Origin: Erigeron canadensis
Lineage: Eukaryota; Streptophyta; Magnoliopsida; Asterales; Asteraceae
Direction of reading: 5' to 3'
Length of the DNA stretch: 64,000 bases
Assembly: GCF_010389155.1 (NCBI RefSeq)
Contig: NC_057768.1
Span: 4,958,501 to 5,022,500, forward strand
A program made the translations under genes and the position numbers. Numbering within the stretch: position 1 is the stretch's first letter; each line of letters opens with the position of its first letter. Below the pieces are notes generated by a model. The model searched no databases, was not told where the DNA came from, and saw only the letters and a list, made by a program, of their open reading frames with translations. Below are positions 1-11,420 of the stretch, one piece after another.

Positions 1-203
1 ATGTATATGACTTCATAAAAATGTGTAGGTCACCCAAAAATGTGCTTATCATTCTACGTCGAGAAAGTCGAGTTATAAGATCGTTTTACGAACAGGTACT
101 TTTGGACAAACACAAAACCATTGTTTGGAGATGTACACGTTATAAGAAACCCGTAATTAAAACTTGAGGAATCAACGATTACGTATCAAAATATGAGACC
201 TAT

Positions 204-497
204 TTATATTTATACTATCTAAATAAGCAAACTACCCCTTTCAAAATTTAACACTCTACCTTTAAAATCTCTAATTTACCCTTTTAATCTATACTACTAT
301 CAAACACTTTATCCCTGAAATTCCAAAAATACCCCTTTATACCCTTCCTTTCCCTGAAACAACAACAGCGGTTTGCACTTTCAGCCGGACTAAGAAACAC
401 TTGAGTTGAATCATACATTCGTATAATAACACGGTACCGCTATCTAACCAACGCTTTTTTCCTATGTTCCGCCGCATCGCGCGGATACAAGGCTAGT
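204..497 (+). mobile_element. Helitron-like non-autonomous element
   Basis: The left side carries the TATACTATCTAAATAAGC signature that recurs at the 5' ends of this family in the window. The right side has the GC-rich stem CCGCCGCATCGCGCGG followed by TACAAGG and CTAG, then T, as Helitron 3' ends do. No coding capacity. The 5' edge is approximate. Confidence 0.5.
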
Positions 498-860
498 ATC
501 ACAAGAATCCGATTGCAGGTTGGTAAAATAAAGCATATTTATAAGTTTTAATGGCATAAAAAAAAAGTAACTAAATGATAATCTAGAAAATATATTTGAA
601 AAGTACAATTACTCTTATACGATGTAGCTAATTATTAATTAAAAGAACATGTAATTAGAATATGATACTAGAAGCGATATAGCAAGTCTGTCATCCCTTG
701 GTGTCTAGAGGAGTAAAGGTCCCTTTTGAACGTCAAGAACAAATCAATGACTTGAAAAGATGTTTTGATACTTTGAGGAACAGAACGCATCCCTAGATAC
801 CGAAAACATCTTTAAAAGTATATAAAACGTGAAAGTATTAAGATATATGATTATTAACGA
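498..860. other. AT-rich spacer, no gene seen
   Basis: I see no supported gene or clear repeat boundary here. Short ORFs are random. The stretch ends at the start of the next Helitron-like repeat. Confidence 0.5.
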
Positions 861-861
861 C

Positions 862-1265
862 AGATACAGCCCACGCGTTGCGGCGGTGAGATGGTGGGGT
901 GATAGGTCAAGTCATAGAGTATGATAGGCAAAATGTCTTAGCCGTACGGACTCCGCCTTCGGATTTAAAATTTTGTTAAAAGTATATCGAATGACGTCTC
1001 TAATGAAAGAGCATGAAACTTTAAGAACACCTATACAATTTTTATAATTTATCGATATAAGGTTTTTGAGATAAAAGATTTTGAATGAATTAGATGAATA
1101 AAATGATTTATGGAGGAGGGGAAAAAATGAGTAGTTGAAATTTGAGGAGAAAGAGAATAATGAATGGTTGAGATTTAAAGGTATTATAGGTATATTATAG
1201 GTAGAGATGTTTAATTTAGTAAATAAAAAGAAGATGGGTAATTTAAGTAGTTCAATTTATTTTTT
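862..1265 (-). mobile_element. Degenerate Helitron-like repeat
   Basis: The stretch starts with CCCACGCGTTGCGGCGGTGA, the GC-rich 3' terminal motif of the Helitron-like family read on the minus strand. It later holds the family's internal motif (ATTATAGGTA, then GATGTTTAATTTAGTAAATA), also present near 32.4 kb and 60.1 kb. A clean CTAG terminus is missing, so the copy is decayed. Confidence 0.4.
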
Positions 1266-1654
1266 GAAATTGTAAAAAAACGACAAAATGCTTTATAAGA
1301 TAATAATAGATATTAGAGTAACGATGAGTTATCTTAAGAACTCAAAAAAAAAGAACTCAAGAATAATTCTGGACCATACTTTCTTTCTCTTTTTCTCTCT
1401 GATCAATTAAATATGTAAATTCATCCAAATCATTCAAAATGTTTTTTCACACAAACCGTAAATGGTAAGACGAAACAAAAATATGAGTAGTCTTAAAATT
1501 TCGTCATTTTTCATTAGAGATCCAATTCGATATACTTTTGACGACTTTTTAATTTTCGTTTTCTTTTTGATACTTACACATAACTTACACATGTGTAGGT
1601 TGAACAAAAATTATGATTTGGAGTGGGCTTCACCCTTAAGGATATTCATAAACC

Positions 1655-1815
1655 AAAGCTGGTGGGGGTGATAGGTCATAGGGGGTGACCGGTGACGGGT
1701 GATCTACCTAACGGGCTCCACCCTTAGCCGCTATGGCTCCGCCATGGACTGACAGGCTCCGCCCTTGGCCACCATGGCTCCGCCATGGATTAACGGGTTC
1801 CACCCTTAACCTTCA
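1655..1815 (+). repeat. Dispersed repeat, copy A (inverted copy near 31.2 kb)
   Basis: GGTGATAGGTCATAGG, GGTGATCTACCTA and CGGGCTCCACCCTTAGC recur in reverse complement at about 31180-31385. A shorter related stretch lies at 893-960. The family is not identified; the pattern suggests a transposon end. Confidence 0.5.
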
Positions 1816-2650
1816 TTGTTGTGTGCATATGTTACTTTACTAACTTACATGTGAAAACAATGATGCTACACGTGTAGGTACACAAGTACAAGGGGGGGGG
1901 GGACGAAAACTAAAAGGTCATCAAAAGTATATCGAATTGTATCTCTAATGAAAGAGGACGAAATTTTTAAGACTACCTATACTTTTTGTTTCATCTAACG
2001 ATTTACAGTTTGTGAGATAAAACATTTGGATGAATTTCATTATTTAATTGAAAAAAAGGGAAAAGATAAGATAAATATGTGGTCCAAAATGCTTCTTGAG
2101 TTTTTTTTTTTTTATGAGTTCTTAAATAACTATTCCTTTAGATATTAGATATGTTTTTTATTTTAATCTCTTTTTTAATCGTTAGCAACTAATTTGGTAA
2201 CATATTTGATGTGTTAATGGCTTCAAAATATTCACATATCATGCATCTAATTATAACTATAACTGTGTTCCAATTATAATTGTGTTTATTGTCTATATAT
2301 CTAAGTATCAAAATTTTAATATTGTATATAGCTGAACTAACAATAGCTAGCTTATAAAACTGGCAGTCTAACACTTGACGTGACAACATCTATGGATGTT
2401 ACTTATAGCCGGTTACATACAATGTTAAAATGTTTAAGAGTTACTCGTAATATTTTACAATAAAAAGATTTGTATATATGTTGAAGGCATTAATCCTGTT
2501 TGATACGAGTATTACAATCTATTTTCTTCATTCACTCGGCTCATTCTTCGTCTACATGTTTATTTGGAGTTCAAAAACCATACATATCTTACATATTATA
2601 CTTGACAACGTATATTTGTAAACCGACAAAATATGTCATATAGGGGATGA
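1816..2650. other. AT-rich spacer, no gene seen
   Basis: Contains a G homopolymer near 1890 and T-rich tracts. Part of the sequence around 1920-2060 resembles that at 960-1090 (a 'CAAAAGTATATCGAATGACG'-like motif), suggesting an old duplicated repeat. No coding feature is supported. Confidence 0.4.
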
Positions 2651-2657
2651 GAATATA

Positions 2658-2815
2658 AGGCTGTCAGGTATTTAAGCTTAGGTGTGAAACACTCGCATAC
2701 TGTTCTTTAAATCCATAAAAATCATGGGGACCCATGCATTTATTCATTAAACAAGAAATAATAAAATATTAGTATGTGAGGAATTCCACACCCAAACTTA
2801 CATGTCATACAGCCT
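2658..2815. mobile_element. Small foldback MITE
   Basis: The left end GGCTGTCAGGTATTTAAGCT and the reverse complement of the right end (GGCTGTATGACATGTAAGTT) form imperfect terminal inverted repeats extending about 45 bp. No ORF. The flanks are palindromic (TATAA / TTATA), so the target duplication cannot be resolved by eye. Confidence 0.55.
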
Positions 2816-3403
2816 TATATTTCCTTTTCCATATATATTGATAGGGAGCTTAATGTGTGTTTATCTTTGGTGGTCCATTTGTTGTTGGTTTGGTAGGGCA
2901 GATTAAATACTCCATTTCATGCTCCTATTCAACATACTAATTATTAGATCATCACCCACCCATCAAACCTTCACCTTTCTTGTCCATATTTCGCACTATG
3001 TAGTCATTTAGCCGGCCCCACGTATAATTACTTGTAAATCATGTATCAAAATATGTATATATTTTATCTTTTCTATGGTTGGTTATGTTGGATTCGAACA
3101 TTACATCACATTGTTTTTATCGCGACAAGACCGAGTGCTTTTAAAATGGGGGAAGTCTATAGAGAAATGCGAGAGCAAAAGGAATCAAAGCGTACATGAT
3201 TAAACGTATAATCTTGTTCATCTTTGTCATGATTCTGCTCGTTTATCTATTGGTGGGATTTGTTTCATGTCTTGACTCGTCTATATTAATACGCCCCCGT
3301 CCATATGAAAGTCGGTAACTACGAAGCTCCCAAACGCAGTGGCGAATTCATGATTTAAAGTTAGGTAGGTCATTGTTTTTGACTTATGTAAATAGAAAAG
3401 GCG

Positions 3404-3530
3404 AGTGTATTAGTTGGTCGGATCGGGTCAGATCAAGTTCGGTTCGACATCAAAAAAACGAGTTTATTAGTTGGTCGGGCCAGGTCGAGATCGAAAAATC
3501 AGTGTGTTAATTGGTCGAGTCGACATTGGA
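3404..3530 (+). repeat. Degenerate tandem repeat, about three units of 45-50 bp
   Basis: The motif TTAGTTGGTCGG followed by a GGTC/GATC-rich stretch occurs three times in a row (near 3410, 3460 and 3508) with divergence between units. Noncoding. Confidence 0.5.
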
Positions 3531-4252
3531 GAATAAATTTGGCTCTCAAAACAGTTAAAAAAATGTTTATATTTTTTTCACTTCAAAGAATTAGATAATA
3601 AATAAAACTTTGAAAAATATGGAATCCTAACTATGTTTGATATAAATTTGAGTTTTATACAAAATTTATAATATTTATCAACCAACAATTCTTTAGAAAT
3701 AGTTAATATTAATTGAATACAACTTGAACATGGTTTATCTTGTACGTACGAAAAAGAATGGCATAAAATGATTGTATAATATATATCTATTGTCTTGATC
3801 TATTTTATGGAATAAAATATGGATACATATATTGGAAATTTGAGGGTTGAGATTTAGTTTATAAAAACATCTTTTTTTATATGGAAAAGTATATATAGTC
3901 AAGGGGTTAAATTGAAAGATAATAGAACATTAAATGCTCCATCTTCTTCCTAATCTTCTTCTCTTCTTCTCCTTCACAGAAGACGTCGGCCGGAATTCCT
4001 CAACGTAGGTCCTCACCATAATTATACATAGATCCTGGAAAAAACTACTCGTATCACATAGTCTCTACATTATTTTCAAACTAACGGAGGTCGACCTACC
4101 TACTTGTATGCAAGACCTGCCTATGCCCAAATGGAGGGAAAGCTCCGGAGTTCTATTATATAAATACAAAACAATTGGGATGACATAAAAATTTTTAAAA
4201 GTTGTGTACTCCCATGGATCATTTTAATTAATTATGACATCATCATACTTTA
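3531..4252. other. AT-rich spacer, no gene seen
   Basis: Mostly AT-rich with a short CT-rich tract near 3950-3975. No ORF or repeat border is convincing. Confidence 0.4.
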
Positions 4253-4261
4253 TTTATTTAA

Positions 4262-5390
4262 GAGAAAATTACATTTTTGGTACCTCAACTTGGTAACTTT
4301 TGCACTTTTAGTCTCCCACTCAAAATATTGCAGCTTTCATACCTAAAGTTGTGTGTTTTTTCAATTTTGGTACCACGTTCATACGACGTTAACTTTTGTT
4401 GTTAACACCCTCACGTGACAAACACGTGAAGGGTATTTTAGTCTTTTGAACCCCCCCCCCTTTAAGAAAATTATAGTTTTGATACCTCAAGTTGTCAACT
4501 TTTTCACTTTTGATACCTCAAGTAGACAACATTTTTTTATTACACTCTATAATTTTCATCTCACACATTATCATCTATCAAACAACACACACTTAAAAAT
4601 CAACACACATTCATATGAATCCATGTATACCTATATTTCTATACCATACTAAATCCAATACATAAACATGCATAAATAGATTCAGATCTCTTATATGAAT
4701 CATACACCACCCAGAAGGGTTGCCGACTATCTCCATCCCCACCATGCACCAGATTCCGATCTAATCTTGTTTGTAGCAAATATATTCATTTGTAACAGAT
4801 TCCGTTAAGATCTCGTTTGTAGCAGATTCCGATCAAGTTTCGTTTGTAACATATTCCAATAGAAGAAGAGGGTAATTTAGGGGTGAGAGGGTTCAGATCT
4901 CTAATATGAATCATACACCACCAGAGAGGATTTTCCGCGCGACATGAGTTTTTTCTGGCCATCTATCCACCAATGCATTCAGTTCCTACACCAACACCCG
5001 TAATTACATCAACAACATATAATATTTCAAGAATAGATACACACCATTAGGTGTTTTTTAGTGTATGTTCTTTGATAGATGCTAATGTGTGAGATGAAAA
5101 TTGGAGAGTGTAATAAAAATATGTTGTCTACTTGAGGTCCCAAAAGTGAAAAAATTGACAACTTGAGGTATCAAAACTGTAATTTTCTCAGAAAAAGGGG
5201 GTCAAAAGATTAAAATACCCCTCACGCGTTTGTCACGTGAGGGCGTTAACGGCAAAATTTAACGCCGTATGAAGATGGTACCAAAACTGAAAAAAACACT
5301 AAACTTTAGGTATGAAAGATGCAATTTTTTGAGTTGGAGACTAAAAGTGCAAAAGTTGTCAAGTTGAGGTACTAAAAATGTAATTTTCTC
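4262..5390. mobile_element. Long-TIR MULE-like foldback element, copy 1
   Basis: The left arm starts GAGAAAATTACATTTTTGGT and the right arm is its near-complement, ending ATTTTCTC. The arms stay similar for roughly 200 bp or more, including the CACGTGA/TCACGTG stretch. It is flanked by TTTATTTAA (4253-4261) and TTGATTTAA (5391-5399), a 9-bp target duplication with one mismatch, as expected for Mutator-like elements. The interior holds short tandem motifs (TCGTTTGTAGCAGATTCC-like) and no transposase. Confidence 0.7.
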
Positions 5391-5399
5391 TTGATTTAA

Positions 5400-5903
5400 A
5401 ATTTAAAATATTCTCTTTTTTATATATATTTCATTAATATAGATTTTTCTTAAATGCTCACACTATTATATAAGTAACATTTTATTCACTTTAATTTTTC
5501 GGTATAACAGGCCGAAAACTATGGTGTCTTTTAGGATATGTTTATATTTTTTTGTTTTTACCACCCGTATGGGTTTCAAACATGTGTCAACAGCTACACT
5601 AGTTTAGTTTCCGTTTAGTTTCGTCATTTACATAATAACTTATCACAACTTTTCAATTTATTTAACGTTGTTATTATACATTTAACATGATAACATATTT
5701 TAAAGTTACCCGGATAGAACTCGGTTACTTGTAAAGCGTTTATAAGTTAGCCCAGGTTGAACCCGATTTGATTAGCTAGTAGGTAAACATCCACGGATCG
5801 TAATAAATCCTTTCCTAAAATAAAATAAATCATGTCCTATAATAATTTTTATAAGTCCTCTTTCATTTATGTAATTTTTTTGGTATTGATTGAAATCTTT
5901 TTA
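5400..5903. other. Spacer between two MULE-like elements
   Basis: AT-rich sequence without supported coding or RNA features. Confidence 0.4.
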
Positions 5904-7168
5904 GAGAAAATTACACTTTTGGTATCTCTAGTTGGCAGCTTTTGCACCTTTAGTCTCTAACACAAAAAATTGCAGCTTTCATACCTAAAGTTGTGTTTTT
6001 TTCAGTTTTGGTACTATGGTCATATGACGTTAATTTTTGCCGTTAACGGCCTCACGTGACAAACACTTGAGCGGTATTTTAGTCTTTTGGCCCCCTCTTT
6101 CTGAGAAAATTACACTTTTGATACCTCAAGTTGTCAATTTTCTCACTTTTGGTATCTCAAGTTGTCAATTTTTTTCACTTTTGACAAACATATTTTTATT
6201 ACACTCTCCAATTTCCATCTCACATATTAGCATCTATCAAACAACACACACTCAAAAGTCAACACACATGATTCGTTTTTTCTTTTACGGCTCTTTAAAA
6301 AACACCCAATGGTATGTATCCATTTTAAAAATATTATATGTTGTTGGTGTAATTACGGGTGATGGTGGAGGAACTGAATGCATTGGTGGATCGATGGCCG
6401 GAAAAAACTCATGTCATCGGAATACGCACCCATCATCGATCTCTTTTCTTCATATTATTGAAAACCCTCTCACCCCTGGATGAAGATCCTCAAAAGTTAC
6501 TTCTAACTTTATAGGTAAAGTTAGAAGCATCTTGACCCTTGAATTAAAATCAAGGGTCAAGATCCAAAGATGTTATTTGAATCTTGACCCTTGATTTTAA
6601 ATCAAGGGTTAAGATTACTAACTTTACCAATAAAGTTACTTGTAACTTTAGAGGATCCTTATCCCTCACCCCTACATTACCATATTCTTCGATCAGAATA
6701 TGCTACAAACGAAACTTGATCGGAATCTGCTACAAACGAGATCTGAACGAAATCTGTTACAGATGAATATATTTGCTACAAACGAGATTAAATCGGAATC
6801 TCTAGCTAAGGTGGAGGTCGTGGTGCCAGGTGGGGAGGGAGATAGTTGGCAACCCTTTCTAGTGGTGTATGATTCATATAAGAGATTTGAATTTATTTGC
6901 ACATGTTTATGTATTGGATTTGGTATGGTATAGAGATATAGGTATACATGGATATATGGATGATCGCAATGTGTGTTGATTTTTTAGTGTGTTGTTTGAT
7001 AGATGCTAATGTATGAGATGAAATTGGAGAGTGTAATAAAAATATGTTGTCTACTTAAGGTATCAAAAGTGAAAAAATTGACAACTTAAGGTATCAAAGG
7101 TGTAATTTTCTCAAAAAAAAGGGGTCAAATGACTAAAATACCCCTTACGTGTTTGTCACGTGAGGGAG
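5904..7168. mobile_element. Long-TIR MULE-like foldback element, copy 2, truncated
   Basis: The left arm GAGAAAATTACACTTTTGGT matches copy 1 at 4262. The interior is shared with copy 1 but lies in the opposite orientation (CCAATGCATTCAGTTCC in copy 1, GGAACTGAATGCATTGG here). The right arm stops at GTCACGTGAGGG, where an LTR begins at 7169, so the distal arm is missing. A palindromic MITE is nested at 6484-6662. The short ORFs inside are chance. Confidence 0.65.
6484..6662. mobile_element. Palindromic MITE, copy 1 of 3
   Basis: Nearly the whole unit folds on itself: GATCCTCAAAAGTTAC at the left pairs with GTAACTTTAGAGGATC at the right, and the centre has CTTGACCCTTGA opposite TCAAGGGTCAAG. 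Related copies lie at 39083-39252 and 60150-60330. No ORF; superfamily not assigned. Confidence 0.65.
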
Positions 7169-8728
7169 TGATGTGACTTAATATATACATATTTCCCACA
7201 TGGTTTTTAGGTCATTTTATGCTAAATTATTAGTTATTTGTATGTACTTTCGATGCTTTATGGTATGTACGAGTGGTTTCAGGTCCATAGCAGGTTCATG
7301 GAAGAAAATGGAAAAAAAAATGACTTAAGAGATGATGAAATGATGTTCGTACAAGTTACGGGTGAAAGGCATAACGAAAAAAAGATGTTTAAATGAAGAA
7401 TCCATGACTTTCAGCACTTAACTCCCATTAACAAATCTTAATTGCCGTTAAAAGGAATTTGGAGTTACACCTGCTCGCTAACTAGCGTTAGAACAGCCCT
7501 TAACTGCCGTTAGTAGCTGAAGGGCTGATGGTGTAACAAAATCTTGACGGGCATTAGTCTGAAGGACTAAAGTTGCAAAATCTCGACAGTTAGCCCGTGT
7601 AACGGCCGTTACACCTCCCTAACGGCCGTTAGTTGCTGAATTCGTATATATACTCTTTGTTTTTCATTAAGGACGAGTATAATCTCTTTTTTACCACTTA
7701 AAAACCCTAGAAACGCGAAGAACAAAGTGGAAAGCTCTTGTAGGTCAATTTCTATCATCTATTTGTTCAAGAATATCAAATTCTATTCAAGGATTCATTA
7801 TTTATTTCTGAATTCATCAATACTATCGGTACAATATGATTTCTTTTAATATTATTTGTGTTTTCTTGGTTATTATGAGTGGCTAAATCTTATTTGCACC
7901 CGCCTGGGTAGTGAACATGTCATAGGGTCGTTGTGAATGTTACTTGCAAACGTTGAACAAGGTTTTTACGTTTAATCAAAGATCCATATTTATTTGAGTT
8001 TAAATATTGTTTTTATCTTTTATATTTATTGATTGATAATCGTAATTAGAAGTTCGGAAGAAATCTATGTCATTGTCAATTGGTTTATGAAAAGGTTGAT
8101 CGGTCTATAATTAGCCTAAAGTCGTTGAAGTTCGAAAGAAACTAACGATAAAGATTTTAAACAATTAAATTCATTTTGAATGTGTAAACACTTATGATAG
8201 AGGAATCTGATTAGGTGAATAAGCAGTTCGGAAGGAAGCTTTTATAGGTTAAATCGTAAAATCAACTAAGGATCTTAAGGCTTAATTGTTTTGAATAGAA
8301 ATTAAATGCGGAAGCGATAACTATATTTGGAGCAATTAAAGTGTCAAGTATAACGCAAGTTCGTCTTGTCTATCTTTTGAGTCGTTCAACAAATGCAAGT
8401 AATGTTTAGACCTGATGATTGGCATGTGAGTTGATCCAAGTGGGTGTCCTTTTAAATTATTGTTCGAAATTAAACAACAAAATATTCTCTTGCGATTAAT
8501 CCTACGGGATTACTGAATTTTCAACTTTTGCAACGTGGCAATTCGGCCACAAAACCTCCCTTTTACTTGAATCACTTTATTTAACAATTGTTTAACAAGT
8601 CCTTGTGTTCAACCTCGTACTTACCAAGTCACTATATTGCATACGAACGGCTACACTGCCCGCAAGTGTGTAGTAGACAGTTACTAGGTATTTCGTGATA
8701 TAAATTTAAGACTAAAAAATACACATCA
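7169..8728 (+). repeat. LTR of a gypsy-type retroelement (5' LTR)
   Basis: The unit begins TGATGTGACTTAATA and ends TACACATCA, with TGATGTG and CACATCA as inverted terminal repeats. It is followed after a few bases by a primer-binding-like site at 8735. Length 1560 bp. It lies directly against the truncated right arm of the MULE-like element. No second copy of this LTR is visible downstream, so the element is truncated or its 3' part has been lost. Confidence 0.6.
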
Positions 8729-8734
8729 AGTTTT

Positions 8735-8751
8735 TGGCGCCGCTGCAGGGG
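8735..8751 (+). promoter_or_regulatory. Primer-binding site, Athila-like
   Basis: TGGCGCCGCTGCAGGGG follows the LTR end. It closely resembles the TGGCGCCGTTGCCGGGG site known from Athila-type Ty3/gypsy elements, rather than the initiator-Met site used by the Copia element in this window. Confidence 0.6.
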
Positions 8752-8953
8752 ACTTAAATTAAGTAGTTGTTCAATTTTGTGATTCGATCCTTTCTCACTT
8801 GTGAGGAAGTTAATTGCTTTTTTAGATTAGCGTATTTTAGTGTTAATTTTTTTTTATTTATTAAGTTTTAGTACATTTAGTTTTCCAATTTTTCTTTTCC
8901 ATTTGTGCTTTTTACGGGGTGTGTAGTTTTTGTTTTGTAGTATTAGCGTCCTC

Positions 8954-9301
8954 ATGGCAGATCAAGACTATGATTTAGGGGCAGAATATCCGGATGAGAT
9001 TCGTAACTTTAAGCAATTGCCCGATGAAACTTGGTATGAAGCATGGTTGAGGATGAGATACGTAGTTGATAAGTTAACCACGAACAACGTTTTTGTTGGT
9101 GAACTTGTTAACATATATTTGTGTGGGCTAAATGACAAATCATATGAAATTCTAGACGAGGGAATAGTAGGGATGAATACCGACGAGGTATTTGATTTTA
9201 TAGAAGAATTTATTCACTATAACGAATTTGTGTATGAGCCCAGAAATGAAACAATATGGCAAGGAGAGTATGATACTGCAGAAGAGAATGAAACAACATA
9301 A
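8954..9301 (+). CDS. Gag-like ORF fragment of the LTR element
   Basis: An ORF of about 115 codons (start chosen at the Met of MADQDYDLG; an in-frame Met eight codons upstream is possible) lies about 200 bp after the primer-binding site, where gag belongs. The stretch FKQLPDETWYEAWLRM followed by a hydrophobic helix and NIYLCGLND is like the Ty3/gypsy gag core (F-Q...ETLYEAWERFK...FYNGL). It is far shorter than a normal gag, has no zinc knuckle, and no protease or polymerase follows. It is therefore probably a remnant or the single ORF of a non-autonomous derivative. Similarity was judged by eye. Confidence 0.45.
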   Translation: MADQDYDLGAEYPDEIRNFKQLPDETWYEAWLRMRYVVDKLTTNNVFVGELVNIYLCGLNDKSYEILDEGIVGMNTDEVFDFIEEFIHYNEFVYEPRNETIWQGEYDTAEENETT

Positions 9302-9468
9302 GCTTATGATCTCTTGGAAAATGAATCTCATACTCAACCTCCTGAAAGCCAAAGATAATCAAAACGTTCGAGATGATCTTTGTATACTCCCTCCTTATTA
9401 ATCCTCAATTTTTTTAATATGTATTTAATAAAAGTCCGACCTTTAATAAAAAATCGTATAAAAAAATC

Positions 9469-9469
<1 letters not shown>

Positions 9470-9553
<84 letters not shown>
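9470..9553 (+). repeat. (TTA)n microsatellite
   Basis: About 28 uninterrupted TTA/ATT units. The poly-leucine ORF across it is an artefact. Confidence 0.95.
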
Positions 9554-9557
<4 letters not shown>

Positions 9558-9833
9558 CCAGCTAGAAAAACCTTCACATATTCTCCACAAAAAAAAAACT
9601 ACGGCAGAAAAAAAACCTACGATCGACTACCAAAAAGGTTTTTTTATTTATATACTTTGTTCATATTTAATCATTATTATTATTTAACATTGAATTCTTA
9701 TGTTATTGTTATTATTATCTCTTTTAATTTAGTTTGTTGTCCATTATAGGTTCATTATTTATAGGGAGTGTTTTGCATCAACTACGACTCCGTGTTTTGC
9801 ATGTATGGATTGTTTCAGAGTGAAACAACCCGA

Positions 9834-10908
9834 AATAAAATCAAAACTTTCGAGATGGTCTTTGTTGATAAATTGGTATGTATTTTTCAAATTATATACT
9901 TTACATTGTTTGCTTCTCTTTTTGTTTAATTAAAGTTGACAAAAAAGGGTAAACTGGAATCAATATTTATAGGGAGTTAATTTTCATATATTTCTTCTTT
10001 AGCTTTCGTATTGATTAAGTTGTGATATTGGTCATATTGAGTTGCTCGAATCATATAATTACTGTGTATATTTTTAATTCGTCTATATTTGATGGAAACC
10101 AAAAAAAATTACTGTTTGCTCTCTAGCTTTTCGTTGCATAAGAAAAGCACTCTTGAATTAGCTTTAACTAAAAGAACATCAAAAGTTGTCATCAGAAATC
10201 AATTTACTAAGAACTAGCACGTTACCCACGCAACGCGGCGGTGATAGTGGCGGCGACGATGTGGTGGCAGGTGCGACGATTGGTGACAAATGAGGCATCG
10301 ATTGGTGTAGATTATTGATATAAAGGGTTAATAGAGATATTTTAAAAGATAAAGGATTGATAGTGTAACGTAATCATTAATGTTAAGGGATAGTGTAATT
10401 GAAAATATATGAGTGCTAAGTGAAAATATTATATATTTTAAGGGTAGTAGATTAAAATATTACATGGAATGACATTTTAGACATTGGCCCCAATGTAACT
10501 TTCAACATGGTGGTATTTTCTTTAATAAGTAGTATAGATATAGAGATTTATGAAGCAGAAACTTACCCAACAAGAATTAATACTTGGTCTTCGTACGCAA
10601 TGCAACTACTTTATATTTTAATTATTAATTATTAATATATGTTTATTTTTATTGATTGGTATATAGTTTAATATAAAAGCAAGCTCTGTTTTGACGACTG
10701 GTAGATTATTAATAATACATAGAAACTTTATAAGAGAACTTATTATATTAATTCATTTTTTTTTTGCTATTTGCAGGGCACGACCATACATAATGGTGAA
10801 TGGGCGGAAGTTTTTAGGAGTATTTTAGCCGATGGAGCAGTTATTCAGCTAGCAAATTTTCAAGTTGATAGAATATTTCGAAACTACCAGTCCATTGGAC
10901 GGACCTGA
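9834..10908 (+). pseudogene. RPA1/DUF223-like OB-fold gene fragment, two exons
   Basis: An exon ending at 9875 (residues KIKTFEMVFVDKL, donor GTATGT) can be joined in phase with an exon at 10777-10908 (acceptor TTGCAG, residues GTTIHNGEWAEVF then ADGAVIQLANFQVD, stop TGA). The pattern 'FEMVxxDxxGxxIxx...LxEGxxYxIxNFxV' is that of the N-terminal OB folds of plant replication protein A 70-kDa-like and DUF223 proteins. Only about one OB fold is present and the start is not clear, so it is called a fragment. The intron contains a Helitron-like insertion at 10214-10546. A 27-bp stretch at 9354-9380 resembles the exon end (AATCAAAAC then TTCGAGATG), perhaps a second broken copy. A captured fragment inside a transposon is possible. 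Confidence 0.4.
10214..10546 (-). mobile_element. Helitron-like element with intact termini
   Basis: Read on the minus strand it starts TCTCTATATCTATACTACTT and ends with the stem CCGCGTTGCGTGGG, then TAACGTG and CTAG. The flanking bases are A before the TC start and T after CTAG, the A^T insertion typical of Helitrons. It is 333 bp, has no ORF, and lies in the intron of the OB-fold fragment. Confidence 0.7.
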
Positions 10909-11420
10909 ACACTAGTAAAGTATAAACCAACCTATATCACCCCGAATCACCATGGACGGAGCACGTAGCCACATCCATAGCTAAACGGGGTTTGGTTTCT
11001 AACCATCTGTAATCTATATGAGTTTTTTTCTAATCTTTAATGTGTTAACAATGAAATTCCTAAAATGAATATAAAATATGTATATGTTGTATATATATAT
11101 TTTTAAACTTTTATCCTCCATTGCCTTGCTACCTGATATTTTGTTGTAAAAATATTTCCTATAAAAAAAAACCCGCGCGCCCGTTTCAAAGGCTTTATAT
11201 GATGTTAAATGAGATGGATGCAACTATAAATTTTATCAGCTTGTAACATAGTACCCACTGATGAATTTGAAAAGTTTACTATTATTTTAAATATTAATTA
11301 AGAATTATAAAATATAAGTTATAATAAATTAAATTATAAATTAAATAAAGTAATTATATAAAAAAGGAATTTTAACTAAACGATCGAATAAGGAAAATAC
11401 ACTTAATAAACTAATAGGTA
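10909..11420. other. Spacer, no gene seen
   Basis: AT-rich. ORFs here are random. No repeat border recognised. Confidence 0.4.

Noticed and set aside
6037..6483. 148-codon plus-strand ORF
   Set aside because: It lies across the arm and interior of a MULE-like foldback element, matches no family, and the related copy at 4.3-5.4 kb does not keep the frame.
9470..9553. CRISPR-like or other spaced repeat arrays anywhere in the window
   Set aside because: The only regular arrays are microsatellites and the diverged 105-bp and ~48-bp tandem repeats; none has a repeat-spacer layout, and the DNA is plant nuclear.
9380..9565. ORF with a poly-leucine run
   Set aside because: It is the translation of the (TTA)n microsatellite.
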